NCBI GenBank assembly: GCA_905203045.1
Contig: CAJKUH010000004.1
Span: forward strand, 54,280-118,279
Direction of reading: 5' to 3'
DNA length: 64,000 nucleotides
DNA from: an uncultured Eggerthella sp.
GTDB lineage: Bacteria; Actinomycetota; Coriobacteriia; Coriobacteriales; Eggerthellaceae
Shown here: positions 35,520-43,171 of the stretch, piece after piece
Numbering within the stretch: the stretch's first letter is position 1
Layout: each line of letters starts with the position of its first letter
Made by a program: the position numbers and the translations under genes
Notes under the pieces: generated by a model
What the model saw: only the letters and a program-made list of their open reading frames with translations
The model's database searches: none
What the model was told of the DNA's origin: nothing

Positions 35520-36509
35520 GTGAAAGACGGATTGGGCAGGAACATCGACTACCTGCGCATCTCGCTCACCGACCGTTGCAATCTGCGCTGCATATACTGC
35601 ATGCCCGAATGCGGCGTGGAAAGCGCTGCACGCAGCAGCATCCTGAGCCTTGAAGAGGTTTCGCGTGTCATCGGGATCGCCGCCACGCTGGGCATCAAGC
35701 ACATCCGCTTCACCGGCGGCGAGCCTACGGTGCGCAAAGGTCTGGTTGGCCTGGTGGAACGCACGGCGCAAACCCCTGGCATAGAAAGCGTGGCCCTTAC
35801 CACCAACGCAATCCTGCTGCCTGGTATGGCAGCCGATTTGAAAGCCGCCGGGCTTTCCCGCGTGAACGTATCGCTCGACACGCTTGACGCTCGGCAATAC
35901 CGCCTTATCACCCGTTGCGGCAACGTAGACGATGCCCGCTCAGGCATTGAGGCGGCATGCGCTGCGGGGCTTTCGCCCGTGAAGATAAACGTCGTTGCCA
36001 TGCGGAGCCTGCATCAAGACTTCTTTTCCTTTGCCCGTTTAACGCTGGAACGCCCGTTGCATGTTCGCTTCATCGAGTACATGCCCGTGGGCGGCAGCAC
36101 GTGCAATTGGAACGCTGAAGAAGTGGTGCCTGCAAGGGAGATTTTGGAAGCCATCGCCACACAAGCAGAATCCTTAGGCCTTGGCGCGCTCGAACAAGCA
36201 GCGGGCAATGCACCCATCGGCTGGGGGCCCGCACGCTATTACCGTCTGCCCGGCGCGCAAGGCACCATCGGCGTTATTTCGGCGGTGTCGGAGCACTTCT
36301 GCGCAAACTGCAACCGCTTGCGCCTTACCGCCGACGGTAAGATAAAACCTTGCCTGTTCAGCAAAGCGGAATACGACTTACGCTACGCACTGCGCAACGG
36401 TACCGACGAAGATGTATTGGACGCATTCAAAGCAGCGCTTTCCCATAAGCCAAGCGGGCACGACAAGTGTGTAGGAACCCGCCGCACCATGAGCCAAATA
36501 GGCGGCTAA
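35520..36509 (+). CDS. moaA: GTP 3',8-cyclase (Moco step 1)
   Basis: 329-residue radical SAM enzyme that converts GTP to 3',8-cyclo-7,8-dihydro-GTP. The N-terminal cluster is CNLRCIYC (Cys20, 24, 27). The C-terminal cluster is FCANCNRLRLTADGKIKPC. The chain ends in the catalytic Gly-Gly pair (QIGG). The start is GTG 35520 behind AAAGGAGG. It lies downstream of modC and upstream of moaC, forming a Mo uptake and pterin synthesis unit. Confidence 0.95.
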   Translation: MKDGLGRNIDYLRISLTDRCNLRCIYCMPECGVESAARSSILSLEEVSRVIGIAATLGIKHIRFTGGEPTVRKGLVGLVERTAQTPGIESVALTTNAILLPGMAADLKAAGLSRVNVSLDTLDARQYRLITRCGNVDDARSGIEAACAAGLSPVKINVVAMRSLHQDFFSFARLTLERPLHVRFIEYMPVGGSTCNWNAEEVVPAREILEAIATQAESLGLGALEQAAGNAPIGWGPARYYRLPGAQGTIGVISAVSEHFCANCNRLRLTADGKIKPCLFSKAEYDLRYALRNGTDEDVLDAFKAALSHKPSGHDKCVGTRRTMSQIGG

Positions 36510-36510
36510 C

Positions 36511-36539
36511 GGGAAAATGGGGGCAGTCCCCATTTTCCC
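36511..36539. repeat. Dispersed palindromic repeat, copy B
   Basis: GGGAAAATGGGGGC-A-GTCCCCATTTTCCC, 14-nt arms with one G-T pair, placed in the moaA-moaC gap directly after the moaA stop. Confidence 0.75.
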
Positions 36540-36555
36540 AACAAAGGAGATTTCC

Positions 36556-37053
36556 ATGACCCCACAGCTTACCCATATCGATGCCGAAGGCGATGCCCGC
36601 ATGGTGGATGTTTCCGCCAAAGCGGAAACCAAGCGCACCGCCATCGCCGAAGGGTTCGTTGCCATGCGGCCCGAAACGCTTGCCGCAATCGAGGGCGGCA
36701 CCGCCAAAAAAGGCGATGTGCTTGCCGCAGCGCGCATCGCCGGCATCATGGCCGCCAAGCAAACCAGCAACCTAATTCCGCTGTGTCACCCCTTGGCGCT
36801 TACCAAGGTCGAGGTGAAGTGCACCCCGCAGCATGCCGAAGAGCGCGAAGACGGCCGCTGTGGCATTCACCTGCAGGCAGCCTGCAGCCTGGTTGGCAAA
36901 ACCGGCGTGGAAATGGAAGCCCTCACCGCTGTAAGCATCGCCGGCCTTACCGTGTACGACATGTGCAAGGCGATAGACCGCGGCATGGAGCTAGATACGG
37001 TGCGCCTTGTTCACAAGGAAGGCGGCAAAACCGGCGTTTGGGACAGGCAGTAA
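36556..37053 (+). CDS. moaC: Cyclic pyranopterin monophosphate synthase
   Basis: 165 residues. It rearranges the MoaA product to cPMP. Family motifs: MVDVSAKAETKRTAIAEG, KKGDVLAAARIAGIMAAKQTSNLIPLCHPL, and GVEMEALTAVSIAGLTVYDMCKA, which contain the active-site Lys and His residues. AAAGGAG lies 6 nt before the ATG. Converges with mogA/moaB. Confidence 0.95.
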   Translation: MTPQLTHIDAEGDARMVDVSAKAETKRTAIAEGFVAMRPETLAAIEGGTAKKGDVLAAARIAGIMAAKQTSNLIPLCHPLALTKVEVKCTPQHAEEREDGRCGIHLQAACSLVGKTGVEMEALTAVSIAGLTVYDMCKAIDRGMELDTVRLVHKEGGKTGVWDRQ

Positions 37054-37084
37054 AGCCAAAAGAGGCGAAAAGCCCCGCAATCGA

Positions 37085-37561
37085 TCAATGTCCGCCGCCG
37101 TGTATGATGCCTACCGCATGGGGGAGCACATCACCCACACAATCCCAGTTTTCCTGCGCAGCCTTCTTGCTGCCGGGAAAGTTGATCACCAACGTGGTGC
37201 CACGCTGCATGCACAGCGCGCGGGAGAGCATGGCATACGGCGTGATGGCCATGCTGTAGGCACGCATGCCCTCGGCAATGCCGGGCACCTCGCGTTCGCA
37301 CACATCACGCGTTGCCTCGGGCGTCACATCACGCGGACCAAGCCCCGTTCCCCCACAGGTAAGCACCACATCGGCCCCGTACTCGTCGGCAGCACGCACG
37401 ATAGCAGCGGAAATCTCGGCCCGCTCGTCTTTCACCACTTCGTACCGTACACATTCCCAACCCTTGGAAGCGATAAGGCCTTGCAGCAAGGCACCGGCCG
37501 TATCCTCCTTTTCACTGCGGGTATCGGAACAGGTGATAACCGCGAATTTGATCTTCTTCAT
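37085..37561 (-). CDS. mog: Molybdopterin adenylyltransferase
   Basis: 158 residues of the MogA/MoaB family, which adenylates molybdopterin before metal insertion. TCGGTGLGPRDVTPEA is the family signature, and INFPGSKKAAQENWD follows near the end. Its ATG directly abuts the moeA stop, so the two final Moco steps are translationally linked. MogA and MoaB cannot be separated by eye. Confidence 0.92.
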   Translation of the reverse strand: MKKIKFAVITCSDTRSEKEDTAGALLQGLIASKGWECVRYEVVKDERAEISAAIVRAADEYGADVVLTCGGTGLGPRDVTPEATRDVCEREVPGIAEGMRAYSMAITPYAMLSRALCMQRGTTLVINFPGSKKAAQENWDCVGDVLPHAVGIIHGGGH

Positions 37562-38836
37562 TTACAGCACCGTGCCTTCCTCGACGTCAAGCAGCACGCA
37601 ATCGAGCATGGTTCCATCGGGGATAGCGCCCCCCTCGTTGCCCTCCGGCAAGATAGCCAAGCAATTGGCACGCTGCAATGTGCTGAACAAACCCGAGCTC
37701 TGGTTCTTTGCCGGCGTCACTGCAAGCTCGCCATGCGCGGTGCGCGAAAGCGTGGCGCGAAGATAGATGCGACGTGGGTCCTTCTTCTTGCGACTGCCCA
37801 CCAAACGAGCCTTCACTGTGGGCCGAACGAATGCCGTATAGCCTTGCATCTTGCGCAGCGCTTGGCGGATAAGCACCTCAAACCCGCAATACGCTGCCGC
37901 TGGATTGCCGGGCAAGCCGAACACGGGCGTGCCGTTCACGATGCCAAACGTTTGCGCTTTACCCGGACGCATGTTCACCAGCGTCATGTGCAATTCGCCC
38001 AACTCTTCAACTACTGGCTTGATGAAATCGTAATCGCCATTGGAAGCGCCACCGGTGGTGATGACGAAATCGTAATCGTGCGTGGCGCGCTCAACAGCAC
38101 GCGCCAGGCGCTCTTCGTCGTCGGGAACTATGGGAAGCTGCGCTGCAACGCCGCCTGCCTGGGCAACGCATGCCGCCATAGCGTATGAGTTGCTGTCGCG
38201 AATGCAACCAGGACGAAACGGTTCGCACGGCGAAAGAAGCTCGGACCCAATGGGGATAATGGCAACGCGCGGACGGCGATGTACGCGAACCTCTGTTATG
38301 CCACAGCTTGCCAAGAAACCAGCACCCGCTGCCGACACCACTTCGCCGGCATGGATGGCAACTTCCCCTTCGGCAATGTCTTCACCCTTATGGCGAATGT
38401 TTTCGCCCTTTTCCGCTGGATGGGAGAATGAGACGGTGCTCCCCACGCGCCCGTCGCCCAGCAGGTAGTTCACAACCTCGTATTTCACCACCGCATCAGC
38501 TTCAGAGGGAACAGGGGCACCCGTCATGATGCGCACCACCTCACCGGTGCCAATGGGCCCGTCGTAGGTGGCGCCCGCAGGAATTTCCGCTATGACACGA
38601 CATTCGACGGGTGCGTCGGCGCAGGCAGTTGCCAAATCGCACGAATGCACGGCAAAGCCGTCCATCGACGCATGGTCGAATGGCATGATGTTGCAATCGC
38701 TTACCAAATCGGCAGCCGCCACGCGACCTACCGCCTCCAACAAGGGAACAAGCTCCGCCTCAAGCGGCCGCATCTGGGAAAGAACACATTCCAGAGCGTC
38801 CTCTACGCTCAGCATCTTGTCCGAATTCACGCTCAT
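37562..38836 (-). CDS. moeA: Molybdopterin molybdenumtransferase
   Basis: 424 residues. It inserts molybdate into adenylylated molybdopterin. Domain order: MoeA N-terminal (PFDHASMDGFAV, IPAGA), gephyrin-like MoCF domain (ITTGGASNGDYDF, GLPGNPAAAY), then the C-terminal beta domain IV. AAAGGA lies 6 nt before the ATG. The gene leads mog, and an AT-rich region with two small palindromes lies upstream. Confidence 0.95.
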   Translation of the reverse strand: MSVNSDKMLSVEDALECVLSQMRPLEAELVPLLEAVGRVAAADLVSDCNIMPFDHASMDGFAVHSCDLATACADAPVECRVIAEIPAGATYDGPIGTGEVVRIMTGAPVPSEADAVVKYEVVNYLLGDGRVGSTVSFSHPAEKGENIRHKGEDIAEGEVAIHAGEVVSAAGAGFLASCGITEVRVHRRPRVAIIPIGSELLSPCEPFRPGCIRDSNSYAMAACVAQAGGVAAQLPIVPDDEERLARAVERATHDYDFVITTGGASNGDYDFIKPVVEELGELHMTLVNMRPGKAQTFGIVNGTPVFGLPGNPAAAYCGFEVLIRQALRKMQGYTAFVRPTVKARLVGSRKKKDPRRIYLRATLSRTAHGELAVTPAKNQSSGLFSTLQRANCLAILPEGNEGGAIPDGTMLDCVLLDVEEGTVL

Positions 38837-39378
38837 GGATATTCCTTTCGCCTTGATTGAAGCAATTGGGACTGGCTTACAAAATTGCTGTTTTACCTGG
38901 TAATATACTAAGTTATAATACTATAGGGTATTTAGATACCTAGGTGTTTTATAGTCTACTTCCCCTTTTCATCAAAGGTTGCGCACCGTGGGGCAAAACC
39001 GTTTTGCTCATCGCTATCACAGGCATCAATTCGTGCCTTACGAGCTTTAGGCAAATCCAGGAACAAGCCTCCCAACAGCCTCGCAAGCTGAAGAGCAGTA
39101 TGCGCAACCTCATTCGAGTTTACGCCACCGTGGTACTGTCTGCCCAGAGCCTCAAAGCCCGCAGAGGCGCCGCAGAAAGGAACGCGTGAAACTTGGGTAG
39201 GGCAAACGAACGCACACGCCAATGCCGCACACCATGGCAGCACCGCAAAAGCACCTAGCAGCAAAATGGGAAAGCACCCGCAACTGACAGGTATCACCGC
39301 CAAAAGCCACTTGCCTGCAGGCTAAGCGGCAAGACAGCATGCCGCTTGCTATACTGACAGCCACCGAAAGGGGCAAGC
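38837..39378. other. Divergent intergenic region between moeA and selD
   Basis: 540 nt. The moeA-proximal part is very AT-rich and carries two palindromes (38893-38940). The rest has only short frames without SD. No RNA recognised. Confidence 0.5.
38893..38940. promoter_or_regulatory. Paired palindromes upstream of moeA
   Basis: TTACC-T-GGTAA (38893-38903) and GGTAT-TTAG-ATACC (38927-38940) lie 24 nt apart in an AT-rich stretch 57-104 nt before moeA. TATTATAAC between them on the minus strand could be a -10. Possible operator for a molybdate-responsive regulator. Confidence 0.5.
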
Positions 39379-40458
39379 ATGACCAACGAAGCATCGCAAA
39401 TCAAGCTTACGCAGCTTTCCACGAAAGGCGGCTGCGCAGCAAAGTGGAGTCCGGGCAATCTGAAGAAGATCCTTTCCTCCCTCCGTCCTGCCACCGCCCC
39501 AGCACCCGATGCGCGCATGTTGCTGGGATACGAAACCAGCGACGACTGCGCGCTCTGGCAGCTAAGCGACGATACCGTGGGAGTGTTCACGGTGGACTTC
39601 TTCACCCCTGTAGTTGACGACCCTTACGAGTTCGGGCGCGTGGCAGCCGCCAATGCGCTTTCCGACGTATTCGCCATGGGCGCTCAGCCTCATGTTGCCC
39701 TTAACCTACTAGCCCTCGATTCATCGTTGGGAACCGAAGTGGCGGCAGCCATCTTGCAAGGCGGCGCGGACGCCGTGGCCCAGGCAGGCGCTTTCGTTTC
39801 CGGGGGCCACACCATCGACGACAACGAGCCGAAATACGGCCTTTCGGTGTTCGGCACCGCCGCTGCCAACGCCGTAGTGCGCAACGCAGGAGCACAACCA
39901 GGCGATGCGCTCTACCTCACAAAACCGCTCGGCGTCGGCATCATGAGCGCTGCTTCGAGAATCCATTGCATCGACCAAGATAGCATGCGTCCCGTGGTTG
40001 ATTCGATGATGGAGCTGAACCTGGCAGGCAGCAAAGCCATGGTTGCATCAGGCGCCCACGCCGCAACCGATGTAACAGGATTCGGCTTGGCGGGCCACTT
40101 GCATGAAATGCTCGAGGCAAGCGCATGCTCCGCATCTATCGACTTCGCAGCATTGCCCCTGTTCGAGCAGGCATGGCAGCTTTCCTGCGACTACTGCCGC
40201 CCCGGACGCACGTTTTCCACCATCGATTACCTGAACGGGCTCATCGACCAGGAAAACTTGGACGACACCGAGTTCGACAACCGTCTGGGCATCATCTGTG
40301 ACCCGCAAACCTCTGGCGGCATCTTGGCGGCAATCCCACCCGAAAACACCGCAACGTTCGAACAGGAATTCGAGCGTTTGGCAGGGCGCCTTCCCGCACG
40401 CATCGGACGCATTACCAAAGGAAACATCGGGCACATCTCCTTTACCGACGCAAACTGA
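39379..40458 (+). CDS. selD: Selenophosphate synthetase
   Basis: 359 residues. It makes selenophosphate from selenide and ATP, the activated Se donor. The N-terminal catalytic loop KGGCAAK has Cys19 and Lys22, so it is the cysteine, not selenocysteine, form. The AIRS-like core is seen in SDVFAMGAQPHVALNLLALD, FVSGGHTIDDNEPKYGLSVFG and ATDVTGFGLAGHLHEML, with DPQTSGGILAA near the end. The neighbours yedF, DUF3343 and a cysteine desulfurase, all converging on it, form a selenium-handling group. Confidence 0.95.
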   Translation: MTNEASQIKLTQLSTKGGCAAKWSPGNLKKILSSLRPATAPAPDARMLLGYETSDDCALWQLSDDTVGVFTVDFFTPVVDDPYEFGRVAAANALSDVFAMGAQPHVALNLLALDSSLGTEVAAAILQGGADAVAQAGAFVSGGHTIDDNEPKYGLSVFGTAAANAVVRNAGAQPGDALYLTKPLGVGIMSAASRIHCIDQDSMRPVVDSMMELNLAGSKAMVASGAHAATDVTGFGLAGHLHEMLEASACSASIDFAALPLFEQAWQLSCDYCRPGRTFSTIDYLNGLIDQENLDDTEFDNRLGIICDPQTSGGILAAIPPENTATFEQEFERLAGRLPARIGRITKGNIGHISFTDAN

Positions 40459-40474
40459 GCCCAAAATGCAGAAG

Positions 40475-40504
40475 CGCCCCGATATCACGTTCGACATCGG
40501 GGCG
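40475..40504. terminator. Bidirectional terminator between selD and the DUF3343 gene
   Basis: CGCCCCGAT and ATCGGGGCG form a 9-bp stem around 12 nt between convergent genes, followed on the plus strand by TTCTTA. Confidence 0.8.
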
Positions 40505-40530
40505 TTCTTAGCCAATTCACACCGGGAAAA

Positions 40531-40791
40531 TCAGGTAGTGCCCAGCAGGCAATACTCGCTTCCCTGCTTTCGGAACACGCCATCTATCTGCTGCTCAACG
40601 CCAAGCTCAGAAGACAGCGTTTCCACGCGCTGCCGCGCCTCAGCGTCTTCGTCTGCGAAAAACCTCAGGCCCATGCCGCAGCCCGCGCGCACCTTTGGCG
40701 GCACGGGAACAAGCGAACCCTGCTCGCCGAATGCCGCCTCGAACGAAAGCGCTGCATGGGTCGATCCGAACGCTGCCAGATACTCTGCCAT
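40531..40791 (-). CDS. DUF3343 putative Se/S carrier protein
   Basis: 86 residues. The pattern EYLAAFGSTHAALSFEAAF...PVPPKVRAGCGMGLRF matches DUF3343 proteins, which have a conserved Cys (in AGCG) and are found beside yedF and orphan selD. A role as a small selenium or sulfur carrier has been proposed for the family. It starts 2 nt after the yedF stop, so it is co-expressed with it. Confidence 0.82.
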   Translation of the reverse strand: MAEYLAAFGSTHAALSFEAAFGEQGSLVPVPPKVRAGCGMGLRFFADEDAEARQRVETLSSELGVEQQIDGVFRKQGSEYCLLGTT

Positions 40792-40793
40792 GG

Positions 40794-41390
40794 CTATAGC
40801 GTGATGGTTTTAGAAGATTCCTGCATACGACCCAGAATGTCGTACATGTTGGAAACTTCGCCAACTGCCAGCTGATCGGTAAGGCCATAGTAATCAAGGC
40901 AGGTCCCGCATACCAAAACCTCAGTGCCCTGAGCTGCTAAAGAGCTCACACTGTCGACCACTGCCTGGTCGCCGCCCGCAACCAGCTTTACGCCACCGTT
41001 CATGAACAGTAAATGCGCGGGCGGGTTTCCCGATTCCGAAAGGGTGTACAGCGCCATCTTCATCAGGCTCTCGCCCAACGTCTCGTCGCCTTCGCCCACA
41101 TGATCTTTTCCTACGAACACAGCGTAAGGCTCCTTGACCAAGCAATCGCAGGGCGCAGCTTCCTCGGATACAGCACTTTCGGGCGAACCGCCGATAACGA
41201 CGTCCCAGCAGCCCTGCTTCTGCTCAACGGAAAAAGAGCGGCCAAAGCGCTTTGCAAGGTGGGAAAGGTTGGAAACCGCCGCTTCGTTGCTCACCTTGAC
41301 CACGAGGTCGGCGCAACCAGCATCAAGTTCCTTCTTTGCCATCATCAAAGGCTGCGGACATTGCAGCCCACGCGCATCAAGTTCTTTCAT
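40794..41390 (-). CDS. yedF: YedF-type selenium metabolism protein
   Basis: 198 residues. The N-terminal TusA/SirA-like domain has the CPQP motif (Cys11), the persulfide- or selenide-carrying Cys. The C-terminal DsrE-like domain has LLFMNGGVKLVAGG and EVLVCGTCLDYYGL, giving further Cys residues. This two-domain form is the one associated with selenium metabolism rather than tRNA thiolation. AAGGA precedes ATG 41390. It is downstream of the cysteine desulfurase and upstream of the DUF3343 gene. Confidence 0.88.
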   Translation of the reverse strand: MKELDARGLQCPQPLMMAKKELDAGCADLVVKVSNEAAVSNLSHLAKRFGRSFSVEQKQGCWDVVIGGSPESAVSEEAAPCDCLVKEPYAVFVGKDHVGEGDETLGESLMKMALYTLSESGNPPAHLLFMNGGVKLVAGGDQAVVDSVSSLAAQGTEVLVCGTCLDYYGLTDQLAVGEVSNMYDILGRMQESSKTITL

Positions 41391-41426
41391 AAAGGCATTC
41401 CTTTCGTAGCGCACCGGCGCATCCCA

Positions 41427-42575
41427 TTATCGCAAAGATCTTACGCACTCCCGAAGAGCGGAAAGCCCCTCGTCAATTTCTTCTTCGGTATTAAAATACG
41501 AAAAGCTGAATCGCACAGCCCCGGACTCTTCGGTTCCCAAAGCACGATGCATCAACGGCGCGCAATGGGCGCCTGCGCGGGTGCATATGCCGTATTCGAA
41601 CGCCAAGGAATTGGCCAACGTGGCGGAATCCACGCCCATAACGCCAAGGGCAACGATACCGCACCTGTCGATTCCGCCGCTGCCGCCCAGGACACGAACA
41701 CCCTCTATAGCACGTGCGCCTTCCTCGAATCTCAAGGCAAGCCCACGCACTTTAGCGTGGATGTCGTCGATGCCCACCTGCTCGATGAAGCCTATGCCCG
41801 CCGCCAAACCGGCCAGCCCCTGTGCATTTACCGTGCCAGCCTCAAGGGCCTCGGGCATGAGGCGCGGGTGCCGTTCATCGAATGTATGGGTTCCCGATCC
41901 GCCTTCCACAAGCGGCGGAATCTCAATGAAGGGAAGAACACACAAGCCGCCGGTTCCCTGCGGGCCGAACAAGCCTTTATGCCCGGTGAAGCACACCACA
42001 TCGGCCCCGATTTCCTGCTGTTGCACGGGAAGGGCACCAGCGGTTTGAGCAGCATCAAGAATGAACAGTGCACCATGCTCGTGCGCCAACGCCGTCATGC
42101 GCGCTGCATCGTATACGTCGCCGGTAAGGTTCGAGGCATGCGTTGCCGCCACATAGCGCACGCCGCCTTCGGCAAGAAGCCTTTCATATGCAGCGAAATC
42201 AAGGCTGCCGTCAGGATTTATCGGAGCAATGCGAACCATGCAGCCCCGTTCATCGCGCAGGCGAAACAGCGGGCGGAGCACCGAATTGTGCGAAGCAGCC
42301 GTGGTGACCAAAGTCGAGCCGGGCACAGCCAAGCCCTGCAAGGCAATGTTCAGCGCCATGGTGGCGTTCAGCGCGAAGGAAACGCATGATGCGGAAGGGG
42401 CGCCAAACAACCGGGCAACCTTTGTGCGCGCATCAAGCACTGCCCTGCCCGCCGCAAGCGAAGCAGGGTGAACGCCGCGGCCCGCCCCGCCGAATGAGCC
42501 CAAGGCGGAAACCACAGCCTCGGCAACCTCGGGAGGCTTTTGCATTGTGGTTGCCGCATTGTCGAAATAAATCAT
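41427..42575 (-). CDS. Cysteine desulfurase family protein (Csd-like)
   Basis: About 382 residues, class V PLP enzyme. MIYFDNAATT at the start, the Schiff-base Lys in FTGHKGLFGPQG, and the active-site Cys in AGAHCAPLMH near the end are visible. This subtype is the cysteine desulfurase found with orphan selD and yedF, where it could release S or Se from (seleno)cysteine. The start is chosen from the family-like N-terminus; ATGs at 42611-42620 are alternatives. It is the lead gene of the csd-yedF-DUF3343 unit. Confidence 0.9.
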   Translation of the reverse strand: MIYFDNAATTMQKPPEVAEAVVSALGSFGGAGRGVHPASLAAGRAVLDARTKVARLFGAPSASCVSFALNATMALNIALQGLAVPGSTLVTTAASHNSVLRPLFRLRDERGCMVRIAPINPDGSLDFAAYERLLAEGGVRYVAATHASNLTGDVYDAARMTALAHEHGALFILDAAQTAGALPVQQQEIGADVVCFTGHKGLFGPQGTGGLCVLPFIEIPPLVEGGSGTHTFDERHPRLMPEALEAGTVNAQGLAGLAAGIGFIEQVGIDDIHAKVRGLALRFEEGARAIEGVRVLGGSGGIDRCGIVALGVMGVDSATLANSLAFEYGICTRAGAHCAPLMHRALGTEESGAVRFSFSYFNTEEEIDEGLSALRECVRSLR

Positions 42576-42737
42576 GTGCCCGCACTTCCCTGCTTGTTCT
42601 TTCGCATTCATCATATCCAAAAAGACGCCGTGCCTTTGCGCAGCCTTTCTTCACATATCACGTGCAGCGCTGGTCTCAGCGGCGAAATCGGGTACAATGT
42701 CCTCGCGTTTTATCGCACCTACGAAAGGACATATCTC

Positions 42738-42962
42738 ATGGATATCATGAAAACCATTACCACGCTTCTGCACAACAACCTCGACATCGATCCCGAGCAG
42801 GTAACCGAGGATTCCACCTTCGATTCCCTGGGCATCGATTCTCTGGACATGGTCGAGCTCATCTGCGACCTGGAAGACGAATGCGGCATCGAGTTCGGTG
42901 AGCCCGAGAATCTCGAAACCGTAGGCGACCTGATTAACTACATCGAAGGCCTACAGGCATAG
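42738..42962 (+). CDS. acpP: Acyl carrier protein
   Basis: 74 residues, acidic. The phosphopantetheine attachment Ser35 lies in DSLGIDSLDMVEL. AAAGGA is 8 nt before ATG 42738. It diverges from the cysteine desulfurase. No fatty-acid genes adjoin, so it may serve general lipid synthesis or a specialised acylation. Confidence 0.92.
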   Translation: MDIMKTITTLLHNNLDIDPEQVTEDSTFDSLGIDSLDMVELICDLEDECGIEFGEPENLETVGDLINYIEGLQA

Positions 42963-42995
42963 ATGACAAAATAGGGACAGTCCCCATTTTGTCAT
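42963..42995. repeat. Dispersed palindromic repeat, copy C
   Basis: ATGACAAAATAGGGAC-A-GTCCCCATTTTGTCAT, 16-nt arms with a single mismatch, starting at the acpP stop codon. Confidence 0.75.
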
Positions 42996-43000
42996 TCTGA

Positions 43001-43029
43001 GCGGATGGTTCAAAACCATCCGCTTTTTT
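43001..43029 (+). terminator. Terminator of acpP
   Basis: GCGGATGGTT and AACCATCCGC, a 10-bp stem with a 3-nt loop, followed by T6. Confidence 0.93.
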
Positions 43030-43048
43030 ATTGCCAAAACACGGTAGA

Positions 43049-43158
43049 AGTTCAATTTTCTTTGCCGAAAAGTTCTTTAGTTCAATTTCAAAGCGTGCTA
43101 AGCTCCAATAAATTGAACTTTTGGATGTTTATTTCCCTTAGTTCAAATTATTTTGAAC
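43049..43158. promoter_or_regulatory. GTTCAA operator cluster before the HTH-aminotransferase gene
   Basis: AGTTCAATTT occurs at 43049 and 43079, its inverse AAATTGAACTT at 43110-43120, and the palindrome GTTCAAATTATTTTGAAC at 43141-43158, which nearly touches the SD. Four sites within 110 nt strongly suggest a cooperative repressor, most simply the HTH domain of the gene product itself. Confidence 0.8.
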
Positions 43159-43171
43159 CGAAAGGAACACC

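Noticed and set aside
37007..38188. Plus-strand frame overlapping mog and moeA
   Set aside because: Antisense to two well-supported Moco genes, with no SD.
38944..39189. Possible small membrane protein upstream of selD
   Set aside because: No SD, odd composition and no family resemblance.
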